64,000 nucleotides of DNA from Liolophura sinensis (lineage: Eukaryota > Mollusca > Polyplacophora > Chitonida > Chitonidae). The position numbers were made by a program, and so were the translations under genes. The notes below the pieces were generated by a model. It searched no databases, was not told the DNA's origin, and saw only the letters and a list, made by a program, of their open reading frames with translations. Positions 35,293 through 46,745 of the stretch are shown in pieces (positions within the stretch are counted from its first letter, which is position 1; each line of letters starts with the position of its first letter). Where the stretch lies: NCBI RefSeq assembly GCF_032854445.1, contig NC_088298.1, positions 13,131,504 through 13,195,503 of the forward strand, in the 5' to 3' direction.

Positions 35293-37633
35293 TCACTGTT
35301 TGTCTCTCTCATTACGTGTATATACATCTCGGTAATTTCTGACACATGTTCTCATTATGCATATATTTTAGGTTATAAATAGATACAGGAATGTAAGGAT
35401 GTTTAGAGTAAGAAGACCTCGTTCACTCAGTAGTTCTGTTGTCATGGTGAGGAGAGCACATGTAATTATCAAGGGAAGAAGCAGGATGTCATTTAATGTT
35501 TTATGCAAAATTTATGTATCATTCAAAGCACCCAGGCAGTGGTTGTGTTGCCATGGTGACGAGAGCACATGTAATCACAAAGTGAACTGCAGAATTTCTT
35601 TTAATTATTGGAACCCTTGTGATAACTTTTACAAGTCATGACTAAAATAGTCATGCGGTTTGGCAGAAAAAAAACTGCTTAAACAATGCGGTAGAGAGCT
35701 TTACTGCTACCGATGTAATCAGCTGCTCCGTTAGCATAGAAATATGTTGTTGTTGTTACCTTTCCAACTGGCCAGATAATCACTCATGGGTCTCGCGAGA
35801 CTTTGAGTGAACTGTCACAGATTTGAGTAAATTTCATGGAAATCATCATTATGAAATGGAAGTTTCAGACAGTTCACTCAAAGTTTCTCTTACACTTCTG
35901 ATGCATGAGAATTAAACAGTGGGATTTATTTATATCACATGTAATCCTTCGTCGTCTCCCAGAGTGACACGAATATTTGCTCACAGAGCAGCTAAGGGCT
36001 TCGTCTTATAAAGCTTAACAGTCTTCAAAAGATTAAAAGCTTAGAAGGATTAACTTTGTTAGATCAAGTTACTGTATTGTATAGCATTTTTGTCACATCT
36101 CACAGATACAAACAAGTTTAAATGAGAACATTGTTACTTAAATGCTTGAGTTGTTTTATTACTTGACGTTTCTGTATTAAAGTTTGATTTTCGTTTATCA
36201 GTTGTTCAAAAATTCTACTAAGATCCGCCAAAGCTGATTTCCGCGAATGTGTCTTCTTACCAAACCCGCGAAAGTTTATACTCGCAAATAAAAATGCATT
36301 TACAGAGTATCACATAGACATGGACAGATACATGTAGATGTTACATAAAAGTTGGAGGATATAGAAAGATGCAGGAAAGGCGTTATATAAGAGAGGAATC
36401 AATCAGAAATGGTCATGATGTTTAGAAGGCACACAAAATATAAGCCCCGGTCACACTGAAGCTGGAGTATATCTGAAATTAAAGAAGTAGAATTAGATAA
36501 GTACTTAGAGCATAAGTCATTGTCACGCTGGCGAAGAAAATCTATGAATTAAACTGAAAGAATTCAAAAAGCATTTTAGATTAAATAAGAAACCTACTTG
36601 TCACTAAAGTACCTAAGTTTCTGACGTGGCCGTATGTTTAACACCGAAACAGTATTTTGCAATCAGGAATCCATTCAGAATTAAAGTAAAACCGCAGCAA
36701 AACACCTAAGAAGCCTTTTTGAAATTTTAAAAAACTTTTGTGTTCCTCAAGCTCTGTCCTTCTGTGAATGGCCCAAAAAAAACATAAAACATGCAATGTT
36801 AAAGGTAAAAATTAATATGAAATACGGTTTGTTTTTCAAAAGAATAAGCCTGGGTAAGACATGGTGTGGTTGTTGCCTGATTGTTTGTTGTTGTTGTGAT
36901 ATGTTACCCCAAATGAAATGAAAAATTCTTTGGGCATTTTGAAAAATAAATTGATGTGACTATCGGCCTTTTGCTTTGGTGATATAAGACGATTTAAATT
37001 ACACATTTCTTGTTCATAAATTCAAAAAGAAAGTCCCGAAATTAATTTTAATTTTTTTTTCAACTTGCGCGTGACGTAGAGCTGGTCATAATTAAACGAT
37101 GTGTTTAACTAATAAACATAGTAATTAGCGGCGAAACGTATTCCCTGTGTCACGTGGAAGTCAACTTTCAACCACGTCGGCAAAAACAATTAAAAAAATC
37201 AATTAATATTAACAGAGCAGTTACATGTTTACTGAGCTAGTTTGTAGCGTTTAAATCAAAACCACTGAAAATTTGAGAATGCTGTATTAAGCTTTGAAAA
37301 ACGAAAACGAAACAGCCTTATTCAAAGTAATTATACGAAATTCATCAACATTGCAACAGGAAGGATGTAAATTCGTGAACCAAGTGCCTGTGAATACACA
37401 CACTGCTTTTGTATGTCAGTTGTATCGCAAGTTTAAAGTCTCATTACACATCCGTCTCTTTACACATCCGTTTTTACAAACACTTTAACACAATAACAAA
37501 CTGACAAAGGGTAACATGGACCGAGATCAAACAAGCGACTTGTTTAAAATGACTAGATCTTTTTGATAAACTATGCCAAACATATGGATTAATAAAAATT
37601 TTTTAGCTACCTTAACATCTCGACTAGTGATTA

Positions 37634-37636
<3 letters not shown>
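35293..37636. other. Gene-free AT-rich stretch
   Basis: No coding region supported. It contains an imperfect ~60-bp direct repeat ('catggtga(g/c)gagagcacatg' near 35,442 and 35,553, 112 bp apart) and an inverted repeat annotated separately. Otherwise AT-rich, apparently unique sequence. Confidence 0.5.
35800..35884. repeat. Inverted repeat hairpin, 17-bp perfect arms
   Basis: actttgagtgaactgtc (35,800-35,816) is exactly complementary to 35,868-35,884. Inside, 'aaatttcatggaaatcat' partly pairs with 'attatgaaatggaagttt', so most of the 85 bp can fold. Probably a tiny foldback element. Confidence 0.7.

Positions 37637-37689
<53 letters not shown>
37637..37689. repeat. (AT)n microsatellite, about 26 repeats
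   Basis: Uninterrupted alternating AT for ~53 bp, flanked by 'cgactagtgatt' and 'agactagatctc'. It lies just outside the 3' end of a Tc1-like transposase remnant. Confidence 0.97.
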
Positions 37690-37692
<3 letters not shown>

Positions 37693-37943
37693 TAGATCTC
37701 AAAAGAAAGTATACAGCTGTTTGATCAGACATCAAATAAAAACGGAAAGAAATATATTTGAAATTATTTTTAATTCCATAAGAATATTCCATTTCACCTG
37801 AAACGTCCATACATACAGTTCATTAAATGGTGAAGGTTTGGTCTGATGGTCAGTCAAAGAGATATGGTGTCAACAGAATATTTACACATTTGCAAAATTC
37901 AAATGAAGCATTTTTCCCTCTGGAAATGTCATTCAAATCATGC

Positions 37944-38929
37944 TCAGTAGCGAGTGTGGCCTCCATTGGCATTGATGCAGGCCACAGCACGTCGCCGCAT
38001 CGATGACGTCAGGCGTCGAATGACGTTAGGTGTGATTCGTTGCCATTCTTGTTGGAGACACTCTTCAACAAGGTGGCACTGGCAGTCTTCTGACTTGTCT
38101 GCCCAGGTGGTCCCACAAGTGCTCAATTGGATTGAGGTCGGGGGAACATGCCGGCCATGGTAAGAGATCGATTTTGGCGTTCTGTAGAAAGTTGTTCGTC
38201 AATCTTGCAGTATGAGGTCTTGCATTATCATGCTGGTACAAAATTCCTCTTTGCTGTTGGTGGATGAATGGCACTACAACCGGTCGTAAAACTTCATTCT
38301 GCGAGCATTGAGGTTCCCATGAATCACCACCAGCATCGTCTTCAGATCGCCGCAGTTGCCTCCCCACACCATCACACTACCACCTCCAAACGCTCGAACT
38401 TGCTTGAACGCAATTTGGCACCAAACGTTCTCCTACACGCCTGTATACCCTAGCCCGACCGTCATTTTTGTATAGGCAAAACCTGCTCTCGTCGGAGAAC
38501 CCGTGCCCATTCACGCCTCTGCCAGCGTAGAAGGCGCCTGGCCCATATCAGCCGACGACGTTGATTTTGAGGCGTCAGATAAACTCCACAATACGGCCGA
38601 CGTGCCCTAATACCGTGTTGACGTAGTCGACGGTTAACTGTGTGTCGACTAATCGGGTGCCCTAGTGCCGTCGCCGCCGTTGACGTTGCCGTTACGTTCC
38701 AATTGCGGAGGTGAATGGTCCGGATGTGTCGATCTTCAGAGGGGGAGGTGACGCGTGGTCGACCGCTCCTAGGCCTGTCGGATGTAACGCCTGTCTGCCG
38801 GGGTCGCTTCATAAGTCTGACGATAGTTGCTCTTGTGCAACCAAAGGTTCTGGCAATGGCGGCGTTGGTCGCTCCTTGCTGGGCCATGCCGACAGCTCTC
38901 TCTCGCTCAACTTGGCTCAAACGTGGCAT
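37944..38929 (-). pseudogene. Tc1-like (DD34E) transposase, frameshifted
   Basis: Starts at 38,929 with paired helix-turn-helix domains (ERERAVGMAQQGATNAAIARTF; ATALGHPISRHTVNRRLRQ). Near 38,470 the frame changes around the first catalytic Asp (DESRF is visible in another frame). The next open part carries HDNARPHTA and SPDLNPIEHLWD, giving 34 residues between the second Asp and the Glu, as in Tc1. A further shift near 38,090 leads to the family C-terminus ending GGHTRY at 37,944. The catalytic triad is encoded but not in one frame, so the copy is dead. I could not find matching terminal inverted repeats. Confidence 0.9.
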
Positions 38930-39059
38930 ACCTCTGGTGTTTTTCTGGCGAATGTGTTCCTAACGTTTCCCGTCGACTCATTTATACCGCCAAAATGCAC
39001 CTTCATTTCGTGTTACACGTGGAAGGGCCATTTCTCGATTTTATGCTAAGTTTAGGCAA

Positions 39060-40136
39060 ATCTTGCTTTGTTGGGCCAGTTTGTTCCCTGGATAGATCGG
39101 CGTTTACACGGGTAATAGGGCTCATCATTGATAATTTCTCAATTTTTTACTTTGCGCGATTTTTATGTATTTGTTTTGGTGTATACTTTCTTTTGAGCAC
39201 TAGTTTTTATAGAAGATCATCATCGGATAAACACTTTAATACAAAAATAAACATGTAAAGTGTTAGCAAGATTTACATTAGATGTGATTAAAACTTCGGA
39301 CCTTGGTGTTTTACGCCATAGTCAAGAATATTTCACTTATACGACGGTGATCAGCTTTGTAGTGAAAGAAAATCGGACAGAGCCCATGGGAAACTCAGGA
39401 TCATGCGCAGGTTGCTACCATATCTCTTCGCGTATATACACCCGGAGAGGAAGTTTCATAATTCATTTCATGAGTGTTGTGTAAGGTTTAAGAATGACCC
39501 AGACAAACACATGTCAATTTCTTTTAGCAGGATTTCTACATCACGTGGACCCCACGAGTCGTGGCCCGCGACAAGAGAACGGTGCCATAAGCGCCGTGGT
39601 GCGAGATGTCCTCATACAGCTTCCATACTTAGTAATACTGAGTCATCGATTGTGTAGACTTTGATAATAGAGCCAGAGGGCTGTGACTGAATCACATCTC
39701 ATGTGTTTAAATCCACATTAGTATGTGCAGTCGATACGAATGTTTTTGGCTTAAGTGCACAAACAACACAGAGGGCGCTTAATGTCGTTTTCGTTACTCC
39801 CCTTTCCAACTTCGGAAAAATGGGGCGTGAAATTCTCGTTTCCGAACAGTGATTTCGTGTTAAATTTTCTCATTCCAAACTTCGTTCTCGTCTAAGCTCA
39901 ACACGAGAACAGCGACTCAAATGCGCCTCATATGTTCTTCAGTTTAAAACCAAGCAGCTCAACGCCGCTCCCTACACCACCCTAATCCAGCTAGCCGACC
40001 CATCCATCTTTACTACAGAACTGGTATTAAGTCTTTTTCTCAAAAAGCTTATTTTGATTTGGCAAAACTATTTCAAGATTGCATGGCGGTGAACAACAAC
40101 AAAACAGTCGGCATTCAAAAATGTTTAGTAAAATTA
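39060..40136. other. Gene-free stretch with one SINE piece
   Basis: AT-rich sequence without a supportable gene. It contains one SINE 3' half (39,292-39,460) and runs up to the hairpin-bearing element at 40,137. Confidence 0.5.
39292..39460 (-). mobile_element. SINE fragment, 3' half, diverged
   Basis: On the plus strand 'ggtgttttacgccatagtca', 'agaatatttcacttatacga' and 'cggtgatcagc', then 'cggacagagcccatgggaaa' and 'cccggagaggaag', are the reverse complement of the SINE body and tail. Diverged. Confidence 0.65.
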
Positions 40137-40431
40137 AGAAATAATGTTCGCGTCAGGGTAATTTGTAAACTCTTCCACATCGATTTGATGTAAAACTACC
40201 GTTAGACTACCCTGACGTGAACATTATTTCTATTCTATTACCTTGGTAGCAGCAAAATGTTTTCGTATTTATAACAAAAACGCCATTGCGGTATAGATTA
40301 ACAGCAAAAAACACCCCCACTTTCCCTGGCACGTTGTTTTCGTTCAACCGAACGTTCTAAAGGGGCATGACCTAATTCTCGACGAAACCATAATGTGTTT
40401 TACCGGGGGTGTTAAAATGCGATGCTAAATA

Positions 40432-41645
40432 AACTACCGGGCAAAAGAAACGTATAACCTTGTTCAGCACCACAAGAAAGAGAAATAAAGACAGACAGTA
40501 TCAACATGATAAGCATTATATTGCAATAAACCATTTTCCAAGTTCTGTTTATAAATTCAAAGCCATATGGATATTACACTTGCTGTCAGGCCGAGTAAAG
40601 AAGGCATGGGGTAAATCTAAAAAAAATTACACAAATGCAAGTAAAGGGATTCCCTTAAAAAAAGGTGTACCTAATGTCCTATCATGTCATAAGGCAGATC
40701 GTTAGTAGCGTGTGTGAGAACCCATTGCATCAATTAAAGCCAAAATACGTCTCCTCAAGGAAGTCGTCAGCCGCCGGATGATGTCACTAGGAATTCTGTT
40801 TCACTCCTCAAATAAAGCCTTTTCGAGCTGTTGCCTGTTTTGTGGAGGAGGGACGCGTTGTCTCAGACGTCGATCAAGATGATCCCACAGATGCTATAAG
40901 GGATTCATGCCCGGCGATCGTGCTGGCATCGGTGTCCAGATAATTTAGTACAGCTCTGGCGGTATGAGGTCGTACATTGTCCTGCTGCAAAAGGATGCCC
41001 ATTTGCTTTTGATGCAAGAATGGCACCACAACAGGTTCCAATTTTTCATCTCGGTGTCTTCGGCCAGTCAGATTTCCCTGGATGATGACCAATCTCGTTC
41101 TCACCTGTCCACAAATTCCGCCCCATACAAGCACCCTACCAGCACCAAAAGGGTGGACATTCTGAATGCAGTTTTGTGCCAATCGCTCTCCCCTGCGTCG
41201 ATACACACGAATTCGACCATCATTTCTGAAGAGGTTATATCGGCTTTCATCAGTGAACAGCACCCTTTCCCAGTCTCGTCGCTGCCATCGACGTACAACT
41301 CTTGCCCAACGCAGCCTGTTTTGACGGTGTAGAGGAGTCAATGCCATTCCACGGAAGGGACGATAGGCTAAGTTCCCACTCACGCGGAGTCGTCGTAAGA
41401 CTGTGCGTCTGCTGATCGGGTGTCCCAGTGCCGTTTCCGTCGTTGACGTCGCCGTCACAAACCGGTTACGCAGGTGGATTGTGCTGATGTACCGGTCTTC
41501 GCCAGGCGTTGTAACACTTGGGCTGCCCGATCTTGGGCGATCTTGTCCTGCCTGTTAGGCGGTAACGACCCAACAGTCTGCTGGTGGTGGCTTGACTGCA
41601 ATTGAATGTTCTGGCAATGTGGTGTTGGCTTTTGCCCGGTAGTAT
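40432..41645. mobile_element. Tc1/mariner element nested in copy A (TIRs, TA duplication)
   Basis: The inverted termini ctaccgggcaaaag (40,434-40,447) and its exact complement (41,629-41,642) bound a 1.2-kb insert. The target TA is duplicated on either side. The unoccupied site is preserved near 57,768-57,772 in the paralogous element, where 'gatgctaaatatta' continues without interruption. The transposase inside begins right next to the right terminus, so the element's 5' end is deleted. Confidence 0.9.
40702..41620 (-). pseudogene. Tc1-like transposase, N-truncated and inactivated
   Basis: The longest open piece runs 41,458-40,874 with helix-turn-helix (ALGHPISRRTVLRRLR), first catalytic motif FTDESRYNLF, a WGGICG segment and the second motif QQDNVRPHTA. 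Upstream, a piece of the first DNA-binding domain (ARTFNCSQATTSRLLGRYRL) is in another frame and the true N-terminus is gone. Downstream, after a frame change, the third catalytic position reads a TAG stop instead of Glu, within NPL-stop-HLWDH. The C-terminal SHTRY ends at 40,702. No active transposase is possible. Confidence 0.88.
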
Positions 41646-42235
41646 ATTAAGGACGTGCTTAACGACTAGGATAGAATAATAAAAAAAATACGTTTGTTTC
41701 TCGTATAAAATTTGTAATGACACAATCTGTACAAAGTACATTAAACCCGCCTCGTGCACATGTTTCACTCAGCTGGATCCGATCTTTTTTAGACCCATTG
41801 GTTGATTGCCATACCATGGTTTGTGGTCGACTGGGACGATTGGGAGAGGCCGCTGAAAGAAAACTCGGAGGGAGAATTATCACGTCCGTATGTAAAAAAA
41901 AAATTATCGTGAAACCATTATTATCTCTTACTGTGTAGCATTTGAACGTCCCTATGGGCTTTAAATTATCTGTAACCTGATACTTTTCTTCTTTAAAATA
42001 AACGTCCGCTCCGACAGAAAAAATAGCCATTTTATTTCTTTGTTTATATTTGTCGTCTGCTTTATTCAATGTAAACAACAACCTCTATCTACCCATAGAA
42101 CTACAATAGACCCGTCCAGAAGCCAAATGCTTCTGTCTCGTGATGGGGATATCTAGCGACCCAGATAATGTGCACTTGGCATAGAGCCAAGCAGTGCGTT
42201 GTATGTAATAAAAAGAAATCGAAGGGTAATAGAAT

Positions 42236-43311
42236 CCGTCATAATTATTTAGTCATTATTTTATTATAATTTGCCCATAATTATAAAATTCAGATAATTA
42301 CGGCTCTGCCTAAATTATAATAATGAGGATTGTTTCCGTGTGTGGTATTAGGGAAAAGTGCCGACCAATTAGATTAGATTAAACAGGAATTAAGTTATTG
42401 AATTACCTGAATATTTTAAAAAAATATTTCCGTATGAGTGAACTTTAGATCGTTTAAATAAATTCCACAGTATTTCCAGCTTTGAAAGTCTTCAGGCTTC
42501 AAAGGGGTCGGTAAGTGAAAACTTAAAGTACTGTGATTTTTCAACCTTTTCTTATGTTTGCAAGGCTTGTTTGAGCATATTCTGAAGATATTGTATGTAG
42601 ACTGATAAAGTTGCACTTTTTGTGAATTTATCGATGGTAACCTTGTGGTCATTTCTTTGTAGTCTGTAACTAGGTGTCAGTTGTGTGGTTTAACAGATTA
42701 CTGTGAGGAGGCGGTATATTTTATCATCCCTTGAGGTGGCGCTAGTGTGAAGCAGGATTTCGAGGCATTGTTACGTCAAGAATGCACTGTAGCGTAACGT
42801 TTACACTGTTACAATGCATTAGTTTCTATTGTAACGTCGTACTGTCTGTAATGTTAAGCCATCATGATGAGCTGGGAAAGAAACATATGACGTCAATAAA
42901 GTGATGTCAAGGTGGTTGCAGCGTCGCTGCCGGCTCGCTGATAGATCCTCATTGTTTCAATTCTTACAAATCTCAGAAGCTTTACATGAATGGATTAGCA
43001 GACAGGATAGCCTCTTTAAAGTGAAATAATAGGGGAGTTTCGATAAACGTAGAGAAAATCAAACTGTATAATGTGGCCTGTCAAAAATGTTAGGCAAATA
43101 TTTTTGACCACATCTACTACAACATGTGCTTCTGATAAAAGTGCCATAAAAAGTAATTTAGAGTAGACAAATGATGGAGAAAATTGAGGTGCGTTTGTGA
43201 AAGATGTGACATTTGTGCTTAAGGAGCAGGGTCAGACAGTTGATCAGAATATTAATGCCAACAAAGGTTGCCTAACACATCGTTAAAAAAGTCATATGTA
43301 TTATTTATTTC
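42236..43311. other. Gene-free stretch upstream of second receptor
   Basis: AT-rich, no coding region supported. Probably holds the promoter and 5' leader exon of the receptor at 43.7 kb, which I cannot place. Confidence 0.4.
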
Positions 43312-43460
43312 ATTTATTTGATTGGTGTTTTACGCCGAACTCAAGAATATTTGACTCGTACGACGGCGGCCAGCATTATGGTGGGAGGAAACCGGGCAGA
43401 GTCTGGCGGAAACCCACAACCATCCGTAGGTTGGTGGAAGACCTTCCCAGGCACAAAAAG
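43312..43460 (-). mobile_element. SINE fragment, 3' half
   Basis: 'attggtgttttacgccgaac', 'tcaagaatatttgac' and 'cggccagcattatggtggga' then 'aaacccacaaccatccg' are the reverse complement of the SINE body and tail. It lies about 225 bp before the receptor's splice acceptor. Confidence 0.8.
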
Positions 43461-43677
43461 TCACATGACACAGTAGGACTGTTTTTACACTTGACAGCAA
43501 AAGAATTCCAACTCGAAACTCTCCTATTTCCCCTACCCTGCCGCAAAACGAAACGTCACAAAGGGACATCACCACGATGTCGTAATATCAAAATTCAAAA
43601 ATGCCGTATTGACGCGTTGCTGTAGACGATAAGCCCACTTGCAATCGCAGTTAACATGATCGCTCAGTTGGTTTTAA

Positions 43678-43687
43678 TCCGTTGCAG
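43678..43687 (+). promoter_or_regulatory. Probable 3' splice acceptor before intact receptor exon
   Basis: 'atccgttgcag' (AG at 43,686-43,687) lies 37 bp before the first ATG, matching the acceptor position in the first receptor. It suggests a single large coding exon behind a 5' leader intron. Confidence 0.5.
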
Positions 43688-43723
43688 GTTCTATGAGAAG
43701 AAAGGTTTTTACAAGATCAAGGT

Positions 43724-46258
43724 GTGTCAAGGAGACTAGCCTTCATCATGCTGCGTTGTTCCAAGGCCGCCGTATTTGTTTTCCTGACCTCGCTGAGTGG
43801 ATCGTTCTGTTCTGAATGCCATTATGACAAAACCACAAACTGGCTTGACTGCAGACGTAAGAAATTACGGTCTGTGCCTACAGAGTTGTTTTCTGCCGAT
43901 CTTCGTGGAATTGACTTGAGCTTTAATGGAATTTTATTCGTAGAAAATCGAACATTTGTAAAGGTGCCGAAGCTACAAACATTGGACCTGTCGTATAATC
44001 TACTGGACGTCCTTCAGCCCGCTGCTTTTTTTGGACTTGAAAATCTTATTTCCTTAAACCTGTCAAACAGCGAGCTAGAAATTAATCCTGAACTTTTGAT
44101 CGGACTTTTTGAACCTCTTGTCAGTTTGGAAGTGATATGTATACAACAATACCTTGATCTAGATGTCTGGCAAGGAATAGATACTGCTTTTAATAAACTT
44201 AAAAAGCTGACTACTCTCTTCTTTGACTTTCCACACGAATTTACATTTGGCGTTGGCTTTGAAGAGTTGACAAAACTGACAAAGATTTCTACGTTTGAGG
44301 GCGAAATTATTCAGGCCTCGCTTCCTAGTAAGTGCGAGTGGTCAACCATCAAGAATGAAACATTTGTGATTTTCCAAGGGATTGCAATCAAAGAACTAAC
44401 CCTAGCCCAATGTGAAATTAAAATAATTGAAAGCCGGGCATTCTACCCTTTGAGCTCTCTGGAAGTGTTGGACCTTAGCTTTAACGTGCAGCTTGGGCTG
44501 CGCAATTCACTTTTATCTCTTCAGGGCGCTCCATTTAACATGACAACAATCAATATGGAAAATGTTAACGGTGACATTGCTCACGTAGGATACAAGTTGG
44601 AAGCCGTTGACTTCATGCACTTGAGTAAGATATGTGTGGATTCCCTGGACCTCTCTCGGAACTTTATTTTTTACGATGAGCGTTCGGACAACCCGGTACG
44701 ACTTCGGTTAGATTGCCTGGTGTACCTCAATATGTCAGAGCACAGGCTCAGCGTCTGGCCATCACAACTGATGCAATACCTCCGAAACAGTCCCAGGTTA
44801 ACGTACCTGGATTTCAGCCGAAGTGGGTACCGCAGCTCAAGAACCGAAGATCTGATCAATAGTACACCATGGCAATCTTCAAGGAACAACTCCGCGTTTA
44901 TTATACTTCCGCCAAGCTTGGCATGGTTTAGTTTCAGTGGATGTGAAGATTGGTTTGTCGCAAAGGGATATTCAGCCGTCATACTTGCGCCGAATCTTCG
45001 TTATTTCGGAGCGGCATACATCAATCTAAAATTATGCTCCACAAACTTCGGCAGCGAAACTCCCAATCTGTCTCATCTCGATATTTCCGGGGCACGATGC
45101 AAAATGATAACTTCATTTTTTTTCCAAAATTTTCGTAAATTGACTACCTTGTCATTGTCTAGTTGTCCAAATATGTATTCAGTCGTAAACATAAAAGCCA
45201 AACCAGCCATGTTTAATTACTTGGAGGCGCTGGAAGAAATCGACTTATCTAGAAACATGATTACGGACTTAGATTCAGAGTTGTTCGTTACAAATCAGAA
45301 GCTGACATTCGTTAACTTGTCGAGAAACAAATTGCAGCGATTACCCCTCACCCTGTACCATCTCTCTACACTTAAAAAACTTGACTTAAGTTTCAATGCC
45401 TTCACCCATTTTCGTTTGGACGAAATGAAACAATTGGACATGTGGATCGCGCAAGCTGAATACGGGCAACCTTTCCAGGTATTAATGGGAGACAACCCAT
45501 TGCAATGCTCTTGTGAAACGGTCATATTTGTCCAATGGCTACTGCAAAGGACAAAACACTTTGATAATGTAGACAAATACAAGTGTCTCTTGTCCAACGG
45601 AACCTGGGTGACTCTGCACTCCCTAAAACTACAGCTAATGGACTTTCAAGTCAAATGTGTCAGTCATACTTACCTGATAATATCAGTGGTTGGTATCCTG
45701 GTTTTAATATTCGTAGTTTTGCTGTTTGTTGTGGTAAATCGTTACCGATTAAACCTCAGATACTGGCTGTATACTAAACTGACGCCCCCTGAGAACATGT
45801 TTGTTGACCACGAGTACATCTACGACGCCTTTGTGGCTTATACTTCTGACGAGTACGAATGGGTCATCCGACAATTACGACCAAAACTTGAGTTAGTGGA
45901 TGATCCGGTCCAGCTGTGCGTTCACGACAGGGATTTTATTCCCGGAAAACCCATTCATGAAAACATCGTGGAAAAAATGAAAGAGAGTCGCAAGATTTTG
46001 TTGATCATCAGTCCTGCCTTTCTGGATTCAACGTACGGTCCTCTTGAGATTGAGTACGCCGGCATGAAGTGTCTGGAAGAAGGCCGAGACGACATCATAT
46101 TGTGTGTACTGATGGAGGATATTTCAGTTCGTCAGATGCCGAGGGCGCTGAGAAACCTCTGGCACAAGATCACCTTCCTGAAGTGGAGCGCTGATCCGGA
46201 GGCACAGATCATCTTCTGGCGGAACCTCAAAGCTGCTCTCAGTCGAACAGAGCAGTGA
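43724..46258 (+). CDS. Toll-like receptor, intact (844 aa)
   Basis: Pattern-recognition receptor of innate immunity, encoded in one exon. The signal peptide follows the second ATG at 43,748 (MLRCSKAAVFVFLTSLSG), which is a plausible start. An N-terminal LRR cap (C32, C43) precedes leucine-rich repeats (about 55-590: LQTLDLSYNLLDVL, LEEIDLSRNMITDL, LKKLDLSFNAFTHF). One C-terminal cap follows (about 593-647), then a transmembrane segment (about 650-671) and a TIR domain (about 698-838) with box 1 YDAFVAYTSDE, box 2 RDFIPGKP including the key proline-glycine, and box 3 FW. It should sit at the plasma or endosomal membrane and recruit TIR adaptors. The single C-terminal cap marks a single-cysteine-cluster TLR; ligand unknown. 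Paralogues lie at 30.6 kb (same strand) and 54.8 kb (opposite strand). Confidence 0.95.
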   Translation: MSRRLAFIMLRCSKAAVFVFLTSLSGSFCSECHYDKTTNWLDCRRKKLRSVPTELFSADLRGIDLSFNGILFVENRTFVKVPKLQTLDLSYNLLDVLQPAAFFGLENLISLNLSNSELEINPELLIGLFEPLVSLEVICIQQYLDLDVWQGIDTAFNKLKKLTTLFFDFPHEFTFGVGFEELTKLTKISTFEGEIIQASLPSKCEWSTIKNETFVIFQGIAIKELTLAQCEIKIIESRAFYPLSSLEVLDLSFNVQLGLRNSLLSLQGAPFNMTTINMENVNGDIAHVGYKLEAVDFMHLSKICVDSLDLSRNFIFYDERSDNPVRLRLDCLVYLNMSEHRLSVWPSQLMQYLRNSPRLTYLDFSRSGYRSSRTEDLINSTPWQSSRNNSAFIILPPSLAWFSFSGCEDWFVAKGYSAVILAPNLRYFGAAYINLKLCSTNFGSETPNLSHLDISGARCKMITSFFFQNFRKLTTLSLSSCPNMYSVVNIKAKPAMFNYLEALEEIDLSRNMITDLDSELFVTNQKLTFVNLSRNKLQRLPLTLYHLSTLKKLDLSFNAFTHFRLDEMKQLDMWIAQAEYGQPFQVLMGDNPLQCSCETVIFVQWLLQRTKHFDNVDKYKCLLSNGTWVTLHSLKLQLMDFQVKCVSHTYLIISVVGILVLIFVVLLFVVVNRYRLNLRYWLYTKLTPPENMFVDHEYIYDAFVAYTSDEYEWVIRQLRPKLELVDDPVQLCVHDRDFIPGKPIHENIVEKMKESRKILLIISPAFLDSTYGPLEIEYAGMKCLEEGRDDIILCVLMEDISVRQMPRALRNLWHKITFLKWSADPEAQIIFWRNLKAALSRTEQ

Positions 46259-46364
46259 ACAATGTAAGACAAAATTCAAAACCAGATCTTTTACTTTTTA
46301 TCTATAATCAGAGGAAATAATCGATTTGGTCGATTCCAACAGAAATCCAACAGTGGTGGAAAAT

Positions 46365-46425
46365 TACTGGCACAAAATCATCACCCTGAAATGGATCTCT
46401 GATCGGAAGGCACAGAAATCCTTGG
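46365..46425 (+). pseudogene. Fragment of a duplicated TIR 3' end
   Basis: 'ctggcacaaaatcatcaccc', 'tgaaatgg', 'ctctgatcgg' and 'aaggcacagaaatcc' closely match the receptor's own coding end at 46,155-46,212 (LWHKITFLKWSADPEAQI). It is a ~60-bp scar of a tandem copy in the 3' flank. Confidence 0.7.
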
Positions 46426-46447
46426 TCTGTTATCAAGAGTTCTAGAC

Positions 46448-46453
46448 AATAAA
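46448..46453 (+). promoter_or_regulatory. Candidate polyadenylation signal of intact receptor
   Basis: AATAAA 190 bp after the stop codon of the 844-aa receptor. Consensus match only. Confidence 0.4.
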
Positions 46454-46499
46454 TTGTGAGTTACATTCCCCACCTTTAAATATTTGTGCATCTGCGAGT

Positions 46500-46745
46500 G
46501 CATTTATGCTTGGGGTTTTACGTCCAACTTGACAATGTTATCATTCATGACGACGAAGAGTCATTAGGAGTGTGTACATATACTTTGTCTTCTTGAAGAT
46601 GGGCGAGTCCATGCCGCCAATATGCTGACTGCATTGAAGTATCATAACGAAGACACCAGACATGACACCAGACCAAGTCACACTATCTGGACACCAGGGC
46701 AACCAGTCCTGCGTTCTTGCTCTAGCCTCTGAGTGCTGCAATAAG
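46500..46745 (-). mobile_element. SINE copy of the second family
   Basis: On the plus strand it opens 'gcttggggttttacgtccaa' and continues 'catgacgacgaagag'. It then runs through 'gacaccagacatgacaccag' and 'ggcaaccagtcctg' to 'ctgagtgctgcaa'. This is the reverse complement of the element whose tail is seen at 35,212-35,292. Confidence 0.6.

Larger units (their letters stand above)
40137..42235. mobile_element. Crypton-like element copy A, internally deleted, with nested Tc1 insertion
   Basis: Homologous along its length to 57,401-59,742 but lacking two internal blocks of about 0.67 and 0.70 kb present there, and interrupted by a Tc1-like element at 40,432-41,645. Without the insert it is only ~0.88 kb. 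It starts with a shortened foldback (40,137-40,231). Inside that, 'attctattacctt' (near 40,232) and 'gggtaatagaat' (ending 42,235) form an 11-bp inverted pair. The remaining minus-strand coding piece (about 42,031 to 41,780, MAIFSVGADVYFKEEKYQV) matches copy B, but the recombinase core has been lost. It behaves like a non-autonomous derivative. Confidence 0.75.

Noticed and set aside
37944..39060. Complete Tc1 element borders for the copy next to the (AT)n tract
   Set aside because: I compared both flanks and found no matching inverted termini, so only the transposase remnant is annotated.
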